Positions 11,005 through 21,935 of a stretch of 64,000 nucleotides of DNA are shown piece after piece. Each line of letters begins with the position of its first letter. Within the stretch, counting starts at the first letter, position 1. The notes beneath the pieces were generated by a model. That model saw only the letters and a list, made by a program, of their open reading frames with translations, was not told the origin of the DNA and ran no database searches. Origin of the DNA: Vicia villosa (taxonomy: Eukaryota; Streptophyta; Magnoliopsida; Fabales; Fabaceae); the NCBI RefSeq assembly GCF_029867415.1, contig NC_081181.1, forward strand, positions 116,809,888-116,873,887. Reading direction: 5' to 3'. The position numbers were made by a program, and so were the translations under genes.

Positions 11005-14000
11005 ATGAACCTTAGGAACGGTAAATTAACCAACAGTGCGCAACCGATTCTTAAACGAAGGTACAACAAGAAAATGGTCAATGCGGGCAGTGGAGGGGGA
11101 AATCAAGACCCCCCACAAGGGTCAGGAACAGTAGCGACAAATTCTACGCACGTTTCGACTTCTACTCAAGAGGCGCAGGCTATACCAGTTTCGACAGGAT
11201 CTGAACCTATAGGTAGTTCCCAGGCGATACCCTAAAATACTACAGGGACAACAGGGACTGTACCAGTTTCGAGTTCGACCACCGCGCCTCCATTCATTAG
11301 CGCAAGCGAGATACCACCTTTCTCAACAAACGCTGCAAGCCAGTTATTTTCCCCAGGACCATCATCGACTTTCGAAGGTTGGAGACCCAACAATCCATAT
11401 GGAATGCCATATTCATATATGACAGGATTACGAGGATCAGGGCCTACATACACTACAACTAACCCGACGGCATTTTCGCTGAATGTCAGTTCGATAGGTC
11501 GAAGCGCACAGAATACTGGCTTCTCTGCCCAAATACCCCCTTTTACCACAAATAGTCAAGCAGCATTTCGACAGGAAATGGATGCAAGTAACCATGATAT
11601 GTTAGGAACTCTTGAATTGCTAGGACTAACCAGGATAATGTGGAAACTTTCCAAAAAATATCATCTCAAATAAATCGAATGGCAGATTTTTTAGGAGTTC
11701 CACAAAATAGACGAAGGAACAACCAATCAACTTATCAGGAAGGGGAACCCATTCTAGAACAAGTTCAAGCCACAGCACCGCCACCTAGACCAACACCATT
11801 CGAACAAAACCAAGTGATAGACTTAGAAACTCGAAGGCAAACGACTAACGTTGGCCAACAAGCAGTTGCCCAGCAACAGCCTAATCTAGTTGTAGTAAGA
11901 AGAAACGAACATCCTGACGAAGTGGTCCATAGGGTTAGGAGAGACAATTTGGCAACAGAGAACAATCTCACTTCCATGATAGAGAGAATAATGGCTAACA
12001 ATGACCTTAATACCGGGCTTCGACGCCCAAATTATACATCCCCAATAGCAGAATATATCATGCAAACAAAATTGCCAAGGGGTACCAAAGTACCAAAATT
12101 TACTAAATTTTCAGGGGACACCAATGAGTCTACCGTGGAGCACATAGCCAAATATCTGACGGAAGCAGGGGATCTAGCAGGGAACAAAGACTTAAGGATT
12201 AAATACTTCCCTAGTTCGCTAACAAAAAATGCTTTTGTTTGGTTCACTACGTTGCCCCCAAATTCCATAGATGCATGGGCACACTTGGAGAGATTATTCC
12301 ATGAACAATTTTACATGGGTCAAACCAAGATAAGTCTGAAAGAATTGGCTAGCATCAAGAGGAAGTTCACGGAATCTATAGATGATTACTTAAACAGGTT
12401 CCATTTGTTGAAATCAAGATGCTTCACGACTGTCCCAGAGCATGAATTAGTTGAAATGGCTGCAGGTGGCCTAGATTATTCAATTTGAAAGAAACTGGAT
12501 ACTCAATACCTAAGAGATATGGCCCAATTGGCAGACAGGGTTCGACAAGTCGAACGATTAAAAGCAGAAAAGGCTAGAGCAAGTAAAAGTTATAAGAAGG
12601 AGAGAGTAGCATACGTCGAAGCAGACAACATTGATGGCAAACCTTTCGAAGATTCATACAGTATGGAAGAGGTCGAAATAGATCTTGCTGAGTTAAAAGA
12701 GGCACCGCCTTATTCTTGCAAATTGCTCACCCCTTCTAATGGAAAAAATCCAGTAGAGAATGATAAAAGCGATAGATTTCCTAAGAAAACTTATACATTT
12801 GATGTCACTAAATGTGACGAAATATTTGATTTATTAGTAAAAGATGGTCAGACGATAGTACCTCCCAATTTAAAAATTCCTCCGTTAGAACAACAGAAGA
12901 AGCGAGGTTTTTGCAAATATCACGGTTTTTTAGGCCATAAAACTTCACAATGTTTTCTTTTCAGGGATCTAATTCAGAATGCTATCAAGGATGGACGTCT
13001 GAAATTCGCTGACAAAACCAAGAACCATATGAAGGTTGACACAGATCCTTTGAGTGTGGCTGACACTAACTTGTGTGAACCACTTGACATCAACATGGTG
13101 GAAGTATCTGAAATTGATGCTGCTGAATCGGAGATAAATTCAGGTGGAAAGCAGGCTACTGAAAGCCTAAATGCCAATTCGATCTTCAATACTGATGTTG
13201 AAGAATCCTTTGATGCTGAGATGACTGAAGATCTGAAAGGAAAAACAAATGAGGCCACTGAAGACCTCACAGTGAAGCTTCAGCAGATACGAATTTCCGA
13301 GGCTCCTCCGGCAGTTATTAACATGGTCAATGTTAGACGGCCTTTATCTGAAATAGAAGAACTAGAAAAATGGCTGATAAGGGAGAAAGGAAATATTGAA
13401 ATCCCACCAAGAGGGAACAATCTGAAGGATTATCTCTGGGATTGTCATGTGAAAAATGGTGGAAAAATGCTGATGTGCCCAAGATGTTCAGTTATGCTAA
13501 ATCGAAGGGTTCAAGCCAATTTCGAGAGGGCCCTGCGAGAAAGAATGGAGCAGCCTTGGAGAGGAGGAAACTTATTGCTGAAGGTGTACCCAAGGACTGA
13601 AGAAAGCTTGGTGGGTTTCTTGGTCAGATGTCACAACGATAACTCTGAGATTGCATTGTGCCCTAGGTGTGGAGCAGTTTATGATGAATTACTAGCAAGA
13701 TCATTCGAAAGGGTGTATCTCTACATGGGTCGGGAAACTCAAGGACTTCGTCTCAACTTGTATGGGTTCGATATCAGGACCCCATCAAGGAGGCCTGACA
13801 GCCCACACCCTAGAGCTCGAAGGGTTACATTCAAAGTTCCTGCCGACATACCCAGGGATAGATGGATGCAAGCTGGTGCCAGAATCAACAAATGGCGAAG
13901 TTGGGACCAAGGAGGAAGAACTGCAATGGCATATAGGAAGCAATTCCAGACTTCCAATCGAGAGATGTACAGGTTGGAGAACTACAAAGGCAAAAATCCT

Positions 14001-15077
14001 ATGTCCAGATCCCAATGGAGAAGGCACCATTGGATGAAGAAAGCCCAAAGGGAATACAAACCAAGGGATACTGGAGAATCAAGTAGCAATCAAATCCCAA
14101 TGCAGGGGGCAAGGACAAATAAACCTCTAGTGGAGCGTACGCTGTTCGATTCTGAAAATGAGAAAGAAGAAGAAAAAATGCATTCCAACCCTTGGAAGGA
14201 AGACGATAGGATGACAAATGATTTCGACTCAGACGGAGTATCGTCGATAAACCTAAATTGCAATGTTGTGTCAGTACTCCCTCATGAGTTTAACCAAGAA
14301 ACAAAAATTGAGGATTGTGAGGAAGCTGATGAGGAAGAAATGGCAAGACACAGACCTGTGTGTTATTATGTGTTGAACAATGGGGCAGTCAAAGAGCAGA
14401 ACGCTTTCTTCGAAAGGCCTGATGAAGGTATGAGGAATCATTTGAAACCACTCTACATAAGAGCCAAGATTGAGAATGTTGGCATTAACAAAGTCTTAGT
14501 AGATGGGGGAGCAATAGTGAACCTAATGCCCCAATACATGTTGAAGAGAATTGGTATGTTCGATACTGATATAAGACCACATAACATGGTTCTGTCCAAC
14601 TATGAAGGCAAGAGAGGGCAAACTTAAGGAGTAATTCAAGTGAATTTAACTGTGGGTTCCGTCACCAGGCCAACGATGTTCATGGTGATACCAGCAAAGG
14701 CTAATTACAATCTTTTGCTTGGAAGAGAGTGGATCCATGGAGTGGCGGCTGTGCCTTCGACGATGCATCAAAGACTAACCATTTGGAGAGAAGATGGCAT
14801 AGTAGAGAACATCGAAGGAGATCAAAGTTACTACATGGCTGAAGTCAATCAGGTCAATAAAACTAGTTTCGACAGGAATTTGGCGAACATAGGACCTTGC
14901 CATGCTGCTGAAGATATATACACTCCAAACAGAAATGCTTTATACTATTTGTCTTTACATCCTAATGGATTCCAATGGAATAGAGAGATAATGGACGGTC
15001 CAGAAGATACCTCACCGGTGGAGCATTTACCAACAATACGGCCAACAGGCTGGGATGACGACGTTGGTCATGTCTGA
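11005..15077 (+). pseudogene. gag-pro of element B
   Basis: Capsid, zinc-binding linker and protease region. It starts at the ATG at 11005 (MNLRNGKLTN), shortly after the primer site. The capsid core runs about 12060-12490. A Cys/His cluster (FCKYHGFLGHKTSQCF) is at about 12910-12960, and CPRC pairs are at about 13480 and 13660. The aspartic protease region has Asp-Gly-Gly-Ala near 14502. The frame is broken by a stop at 11233, a small deletion and frameshift near 11620, a stop at 12486 (AGA to TGA) and a stop near 14625. The last codon overlaps the pol start in the string ATGTCTGA (15070-15077), an arrangement also seen in element C. A working copy would form virus-like particles. Confidence 0.88.
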
Positions 15078-18000
15078 AGCATCTTTTTTCGAAAAGATTT
15101 CGGCTTACATAGCCGAGAACAAAAGAAACACGGCTCTCGAAGCCGAGTTATCACACATGACAGTCAGTACGGTTCAAAGAGAAGCAGAAACGAGGGATTC
15201 TGGAATACATCCTACCCCCCAGTTCCTCGAAGATCCAGTTCAAGCCAAAGAAATCTCAGGAGAGGAGATGAGTCAAAGGCTGGATGCAATCTACGACGAA
15301 GAACCTTTGGGATTCGAGAAAGACCCAATGGGGGCGAATATCAAAATGTTATCCCAAGACCCACTCGAAGAAGTAAATCTCGGAGATGGAGATCAGAGGA
15401 GGGTAACATACATCAGTGCAAAACTAGAGCCAACCTTGAAGGCAAAAGTCATCGCGTTGTTGAAGGAGAACAAAGATTGCTTCGCATGGGATTACAACGA
15501 GATGCCTGGTTTAGGGCGAGATTTGGTCGAATTAAAGTTGCCCATAAAGGAAGGAAAAAAGCCCATCAAGCAAACTCCTAGAAGGTTCGCACCAGAAATT
15601 CATTCGAAGATCAAAGCAGAGGTCGAAAGACTTCTACGATGCAAGTTCATCAGAACTACGAGGTATGTCGAATGGATTGCTAATATTGTGCCGGTTATTA
15701 AAAAGAACGGTTCATTAAGAGTATGCATAGATTTTCGTGATCTTAATGCAACAACGCCTAAGGATGAATATCCCATGCCTGTGGCAGAAATGTTAGTAGA
15801 TTCAGCCGCAGGCTTCGAATATCTAAGTATGTTGGATGGATATGCTGGGTATAACCAAATCTTCATTGCAGAAGAAGATGTGTCTAAAACAACTTTTCGT
15901 TGCCCAGGGGCCATAGGCACCTACGAATGGGTTGCAATGCCTTTTGGCCTAAAAAATGCTGGGGCAACTTATCAAAGAGCAATGAATTCTATATTCCATG
16001 ATTTTATAGAAACTTTCATGCAAGTGTACATAGATGACATTGTGGTGAAATCTGTTTCAGATAACAGTCATCTGGACCATCTGAGCCAATCATTCGAGAG
16101 AATGAGAAAACATGGCTTAAAGATGAACCCCCTTAAATGTGCTTTCTTTGTGCAGGCTGGAGATGAACCCCCTAAACCCTAAACCCTAAACCCTAAACCC
16201 CAAAATAAAACAAAGGCTATTATGGAAACAAAGCCTCCATCCACGAAGAAAGAATTACAGTCTTTACTGGGAAAGATAAACTTCTTGAGAAGATTCATCT
16301 CTAACTTGAGTGGACGCACGCAAGCTTTTTCTCCTTTACTTTGACTAAAGCAAGGAAAGTTCGAATGGCGTGCCGAACATCAAGAAGCTTTCGAGAAGAT
16401 AAAGCAATACTTGATGCATCCACCAATTTTATCTCCCCCAAATGGGAAGAAACACATGCGCCTGTATATTTCAGCGTCAAATAATACAATAGGTAGCATG
16501 TTAGCTCAAGAAGATGATAATGGCATCGAAAGAGCCATTTATTACTTAAGTAGAGTACTCAATGATGCAGAGACTAGGTATAGTGCAATAGAAAAACTCT
16601 GCCTTTGTCTATATTTCTCTTGTATCAAACTAAAGTATTATATAAAGCCAGTTGATGTTTATGTTTCGTCTCATTGTGATGTGATTAAACACATGCTATC
16701 AAAGCCTATATTACATAGTCGAATTGGCAAATGGGCGTTGGCCCTTACTGAGTACTCTTTGATATTTCAACCCCTTAAAGCAATGAAAGGTCAGATCATA
16801 TCAGATTTCATTGTTGACCATGCAGTGGTTGAAAACCCTCAACAATACGTAGAACTGAAGCCTTGGAAGCTATACTTCGATGGTTCAACCCATAAAGAAG
16901 GAACTGGAATTGGAGTACTAATAATTTCGCCTGATGGAATTCCAACAAAGCTCAAGTACAAAATTGAAGGTCTCTTATGCTCCAACAACGAAGCTGAATA
17001 CAAAGCACTGATTGCTGGACTTGAAGCTTTGTTAGAATTGGGGGCAACTAGAGTCGAAATTAAAGGAGACTCTGAACTAGTGATTAAGCAGTTGACGAAA
17101 GAATACAAGTGTATCAAAGAAAATTTGATCATGTATTTCGTCATAGCAAATAGGCTGCTCAAAAAATTCGAGTACGTGGATTTAAATCACGTTTCAAGGT
17201 TGAAAAATCAAGAAGCGAATGATTTGGCACAGTTAGCTTCAGGATACAGGGTATCAAAAGAAAAACTAGAAGAGCTGATCGAAGTAAGAGGCAAGGCAAT
17301 GGCTACCAGGCTCTCCCCAAGTGACTTGGAGAACTCACAATTAGGTTTTGCCAACAAACAAGAGTTTGGAGTTTTGAATATAGACTCTTTAGCAGACACA
17401 GATTGGAGAAGTCCAATTGTGAACTATTTAAAAGATCCTTCGACAGACACGGATAGAAAGGTAAAATATCGAGCTTTATCATACTTTTTAATGGAAAATG
17501 AATTGTTTAAGAAAACTCCTAAAGGAGTTTTATTAAAGTGTCTGGGCGAAGCATAAGCATATTTGGATCTCTCAAATGTACATAGTGGAGCATGTGGTGC
17601 GCACCAAGCGGGGCACAAAATGAAATGGCTTTTGTTTCGATACGGAATGTATTGGCCTTCTATGTTGAAAGATTGCATAGAATTTGCAAAGGGATGTCAG
17701 GAATGTCAAGAACATGCAGGTATTCAACATGCTCCTGCAAACGAGTTAAGTTCAATAATAAAACCATGGCCTTTTAGAGGTTGGGCATTAGATTTAATTG
17801 GAGAAATTCACCCCAAGTCTTTTAGAGGTCAACGATATATTTTGGTAGGAATAGACTACTTCACAAAATGGGTCGAAGCGATACCACTTGCGAATGTGGA
17901 TCAGGAGGCTGTGATTGAGTTTATTCAAAAACACAACGTATACAGGTTCGGAATCCCGGAAAGTATAACCACAGACCAAGGATCAGTGTTCACTGGGCGA

Positions 18001-18424
18001 AAGATGCAAGATTTCGCCAAAGATATGGGGTTCAAGTTGTTTACCTCTACACCTTACTATGCTCAGGCAAATGGACAAGTCGAAGCAGCAAATAAGATAA
18101 TAATTGGTCTTATAAAGAAACATGTAGGGAAAAAACCCAAGAATTGGCATAAAACTTTGGACCAAGCGCTTTGGGCTTGTCGAACATCGCCAAAAGAAGC
18201 TACAAATACAACACCTTTCCAATTGACGTTTGGACACGACGCAGTGCTTCCAGTCGAAATAGACCTCCAATCAGTCAGGATCCAGAGGCAAGCAGAAATT
18301 CCTCCAAACACTTACTAGGAATTGATGATGAATGAATTAGTAGATTTGGACGAAGACAGACTTTGAGCATTGGAGATGATAAAAAGACAAAAAGAAAGAG
18401 TGTCTAGAGCATACAATAAAAAGG
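15070..18424 (+). pseudogene. pol of element B: RT, RNase H, second RNase H, integrase
   Basis: The RT core follows a linker of about 110 residues. It has QTPRRFAP near 15570, FRDLNA near 15735, and the catalytic YIDD at 16027-16038. RNase H follows ([20 protein letters not shown]; 16450-16600). A second RNase H at 16860-17240 has acidic residues in FDGS, EAEYKA and GDSEL. Integrase has a zinc finger (HSGACGAH ... CQEC, 17580-17715) and the D, D, E core in WALDLIG, TTDQGS and GQVEAAN (17780-18100). Damage includes a telomeric-repeat scar at 16161-16201 that destroys the RT end, TGA at 16341, TAA at 17554 and stops from 18316 on. Homology to an integrase C-terminus fades near 18424. The ATG at 15070 overlaps the gag-pro stop. 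Confidence 0.9.
16170..16200 (+). repeat. Interstitial telomeric repeat inside pol
   Basis: Four full units of CCCTAAA plus CCC, the complement of the plant telomere repeat TTTAGGG. It is preceded by AGATGAACCCCC at 16161-16172, an exact copy of 16121-16132 only 40 bp upstream. The expected RT sequence is missing here, and pol resumes near 16205. Confidence 0.93.
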
Positions 18425-18670
18425 TGGAACAAGCACCAAAATGGCCTTATGTTCAAAAGTGTTATGTGGTAAGTAACGTAAACACAGACAAAGCAGTATC
18501 AAAATGAATTTCATTAAGATTGGAATACATTACATTTCTGGAAAAGATTATGTTTCCAATAACAAAAGGGACTACAAAAAAGAAATATACTAGAGGTTAA
18601 CAAAAAAAAAGCATCCAAAATAAAACCAAGGCCTATAACGCCTTCATCTAAGCCTCAAACAAAGCACCCT
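18425..18670. other. Short spacer between pol and the antisense genes
   Basis: The sequence after the integrase remnant has no coding signal on the plus strand. On the minus strand it would be the 3' flank of the second accessory gene: AT-rich, with a T run and AATGAAATTCA-type sequence that could serve polyadenylation. Confidence 0.4.
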
Positions 18671-19389
18671 CTAGTTAATCCTTTGCTCTAAGCCTTCCAA
18701 GGATAGTAGGGGCAAGCTTTCTGCTTCGAACATGTCTAGAGACCCCGAATTGCGCATTCTTCTCACTATGCCCTTTTTGAGGAACATATAGGACAAGAAT
18801 CTTCCATAAGGAAGACACGTGACCACACCTTGGCGAGAAGCAGCCACGGAAACAGCTTCGACAAGCCCTTAGAAGATTAGCAACGAAAATTTTATCTTCT
18901 TTCCCCGGAGGGCACAGAGTATAAACTCCAGATCCTTCATCATGATGCTGTCTAGGTTATGGCTTCGTGGGCGGAAGTTGCCCACCAAATCTTGATGACT
19001 TTATTACTAAAAGGGTCCATTTCCATGAGGGTCCTCAACATGCGATAGGTGGTCATGTTGATGGTGTTGTCATCAAAAGCTTCTCCAAAATTTTCGCATC
19101 TCAGCAAGTCAGAGATGGTGGAAGGAGTGATGGTAATGTGAGCCCTTCGAACCTCAGATACGATAGTGGTCCTCCCTTCCGGATCTATGCGCAGAGACGC
19201 AAACATCCAGAAATCTGCTAACATATTGGGATAAACAGATCCCTCCAGGATTTCAGGATAGAACTGAAGATGTTGGTTAGCAAAGAGTGCGTTGAAGTTG
19301 ATATGGTTTTCATCAAACTCCTCCTCATAAAGTTTGAACTCTTTCTTGATACAAGCTCTGATGGTATTGTAGGTTAAGGGTTGCGCCAT
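18671..19389 (-). pseudogene. Second antisense accessory gene of element B (putative plant transposon protein domain)
   Basis: Single-exon gene on the minus strand, about 240 codons. Residues 45-75 contain EGSVYPNMLADFWMFAS followed by TTIVSEV. Fragment D and the extra ORF of the copia element H (LVGPIYPDLVKDFW) share this block. The block resembles the domain called 'putative plant transposon protein' in plant annotations. The C-terminal part (CLPYGRFLSYMF, near 18800) is in another frame. It is reached after a single-base shift near 18955, and one further stop lies near 18870. A TATA box sits 116 bp before the ATG. Function is unknown. There are no membrane segments or signal peptide, so a cytoplasmic or nuclear protein is likely. 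It lies just downstream of pol and antisense to it. Confidence 0.72.
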
Positions 19390-19504
19390 TTGAGAAAGAA
19401 AAAGATTTTATTAAACTCTGTGTTTGAGAGGATGCAAGAGGAAGAGAGCAAAATATTGATAAGAGTTTAGTGAAAGTGTGAAGAAAGGAGTAGAACGCTA
19501 ACCC

Positions 19505-19512
19505 CTTATATA
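19505..19512 (-). promoter_or_regulatory. TATA box of second antisense gene (element B)
   Basis: TATATAAG on the minus strand, 116 bp before the ATG at 19389. The flanking promoter sequence (AAACGGCGGA, repeated ACGTC motifs) is shared with fragment D. Confidence 0.55.
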
Positions 19513-20638
19513 GACTATGTTGGCAGAAGGAACGATTTATGTCTTGATTATTGATTGGACTGCATTTGGTATCCCCAAGAGAAGTTATGGCCTCCGCCGT
19601 TTCCCGCCTTGGAAGTTGAAAAGTAATCATGATTGAAAACTGATGCACGCACGTCTCAAATAGACGTTTTGAAAAAGGTGATGTCATCATTAAAGATGGT
19701 TATGGCTAAGGGAAGTGGAAACGTCAAGTCTAAGTTCAAGGGGCATCCTTTATCTTCCCTTTGAGTTGCTCAATTTCTTGTTTCCATGCTTTGATATTCA
19801 CCTCACACTCTTCATATTCTCGCTGGTTCTTCGAACGCTCGAGCTTAAGGGTGTCAGCCTTCTTCGTTGCATTGTTAGCAGCTTCCCATGAAGAACTGTG
19901 AGAAGCCATTTTTGCTGTGAGTTGTCCGTCAATATCCCGTTTTCGAAGGAGATTAGATTGGAGTTGTTCAATCAGAGAACTCAATAAAACAATTACTTCT
20001 GAGACTTCCATTGGAACAAGAAGCAAGTCCACTTTCTTCAGAAGGTTGTTTAGACCATAATATTTGGTGGAATCCTTGCTGAGAGCTTCGACGAGGTTGG
20101 TTTCAAAGAACCTCTCCCTTATCTGATGAAGGAGTTTAGGAATATCATCCTTGTCACCAGCACCTGCCAAGACAGTCGAAGGAGTTCCAAGAGGCGAAGC
20201 GCTATCAATACTCATCATGGTCTTGAGGAAGCTCACAGGATCGGTTTTCTTGAGTTGCTCTAGTTCTGAGGGAGTAAGCATCGCAGGGGCTTGCTTCGAA
20301 GTAGTCAGAGGAGTAACTGTAGTCCCAAGGTTCGAAGTTTCATTAGAACCAGGTGTAGGCAGTTTGGAAGTTTCTTCTGCAGCATCTTGTTCAGATATAG
20401 TGTCTTCACTGCCAGTTGGTTGTCCAGCTGCGTTACCACTATTCGAACATTGCGGATTTTCCTCCATAGTTTCATCTTGATGAATGGGTGGAGACTCATC
20501 ATTTGAATGGCTTTCTTCAGCAGACGCAGTCGGAATGATGGTTGCAAGAGGTTGAGTGTCTTCGAGAACGGGAGAAAGCACATGAGATTTGTGTTGAGAA
20601 ACACCTGTGATGGACAGTTAGAATTGATCAAAACGGAG

Positions 20639-20643
20639 AAAAG
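20639..20643. repeat. Target-site duplication of element A, left copy
   Basis: AAAAG directly before the LTR start TGTTAG. The same five bases follow the right LTR at 29668-29672. Confidence 0.95.
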
Positions 20644-21849
20644 TGTTAGAACAAGATTTGTTCTGATCAATTATCTTAGTTTTGATGATAACAATAATAT
20701 GAATTTTGCTTAAGATAATATGGTACTCTAATCCAATGCAATTTCCTTTTCAGGAAATATATAAAGAGTATGCATAATTCAGCGCTCAGAAGCTTTGTCT
20801 CAAAGGGTTCAACATGCAACATCAGAACATGGTCTGGCAAGACATCAGAAGATGGTCGAAGCAGAATCAGAACATGGGTCTATGGAAGCATCAGAAGAAC
20901 ATGAGATCAGAAGCAATGAAGTTCTGATGGTATCACGCACAGAAGCACTTCAAGGTCAGAAGATCAGAAGATGCTTTGCACCAAGCTGTTTGACTCTGAT
21001 GATATTCAAACGTTGTATTCACAAACATCAGATCAGAAGGAAGTACATGTGGCAGGCTACGCTGACTGACAAAAGGAACGTTAGAAGCTATTAAAGGCAA
21101 CGTCAGTAGACACAGCGTGAACAAGGCTCGAGGTAGTTGACAAAAGCGTATAACATTAAATGCGATGCTGTACAGAACACGCAAAGCATTAAATGCACTC
21201 AACGGTCATCTTCTCCAACGCCTATAAATATGAAGTTCTGATGAGAAGCAAGGTTAACGATTCTGAACAAAACAACTCATATTAACTTGCTGAAACTCTG
21301 TTCTATTCAAAGCTCAGAATCTTCATCTTCATCAAAGCTCACTACATTACTGTTGTAATATATTAGTGAGATTAAGCTTAAACGTTAAGAGAAATATCAC
21401 AGTTTGTGATTATAGCTTTTAAGAAGCAAATTGTAATACTCTTAGAATTGATTACATTAAGTTGTAAGGAACTAGAGTGATCGTGTGGATCAGAATACTC
21501 TAGGAAGTCTTAGAGGTTATCTAAGCAGGTTGTAACTAGAGTGATCGTGTGGATCAGAATACTCTAGAAAGTCTTAGAGGGTATCTAAGCAGTTGTTCCT
21601 GGAGTGATCAGTGTGTGATCAGAAGACTCTGGAAGACTTAGTTGCTGACTAAGTGGAGAACCATTGTAATCCGTGCGATTAGTGGATTAAATCCTCAGTT
21701 GAGGTAAATCATCTCTGCGGGGGTGGACTGGAGTAGTTTAGTTAACAACGAACCAGGATAAAAATAACTGTGCAATTTATTTTATTGGTCAAGTTTTTAA
21801 AGCTACACTTATTCAAACCCCCCCTTTCTAAGTGTTTTTCTATCCTTCA
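20644..21849 (+). repeat. 5' LTR of element A
   Basis: TGTTAGAACAAG to CTATCCTTCA, 1206 bp. TATA box TATAAATA is at 21223-21230. Three imperfect tandem units of about 55-64 bp (21472-21652) each carry an AGAGTGATC...ACTCT dyad downstream of the promoter. The 99- and 89-residue ORFs inside it recur in every LTR copy simply because the LTRs are alike. Confidence 0.96.
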
Positions 21850-21851
21850 AT

Positions 21852-21863
21852 TGGCATCAGAGC
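21852..21863 (+). promoter_or_regulatory. Primer binding site of element A
   Basis: TGGCATCAGAGC, two bases after the LTR. It differs by one base from the usual initiator-Met site TGGTATCAGAGC. Element H has the same variant at 51495-51506. Confidence 0.85.
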
Positions 21864-21935
21864 GCCGGTTCTAAGGTGCAAGCACTTAACCGTGTTTAGA
21901 AAAGATTCAGGAAGAGAAAAACGCTTCAGTAAAAG

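Noticed and set aside
15000..15200. Ogre-type intron between protease and RT
   Set aside because: No convincing GT-AG pair with open frames on both sides. The frames meet directly at ATGTCTGA.
20795..21094. 99-residue ORF repeated at 28613 and, in shortened or altered form, in the other SIRE LTRs
   Set aside because: It is part of the LTR around the promoter and recurs only because LTRs are copies. Frame and length vary between copies.
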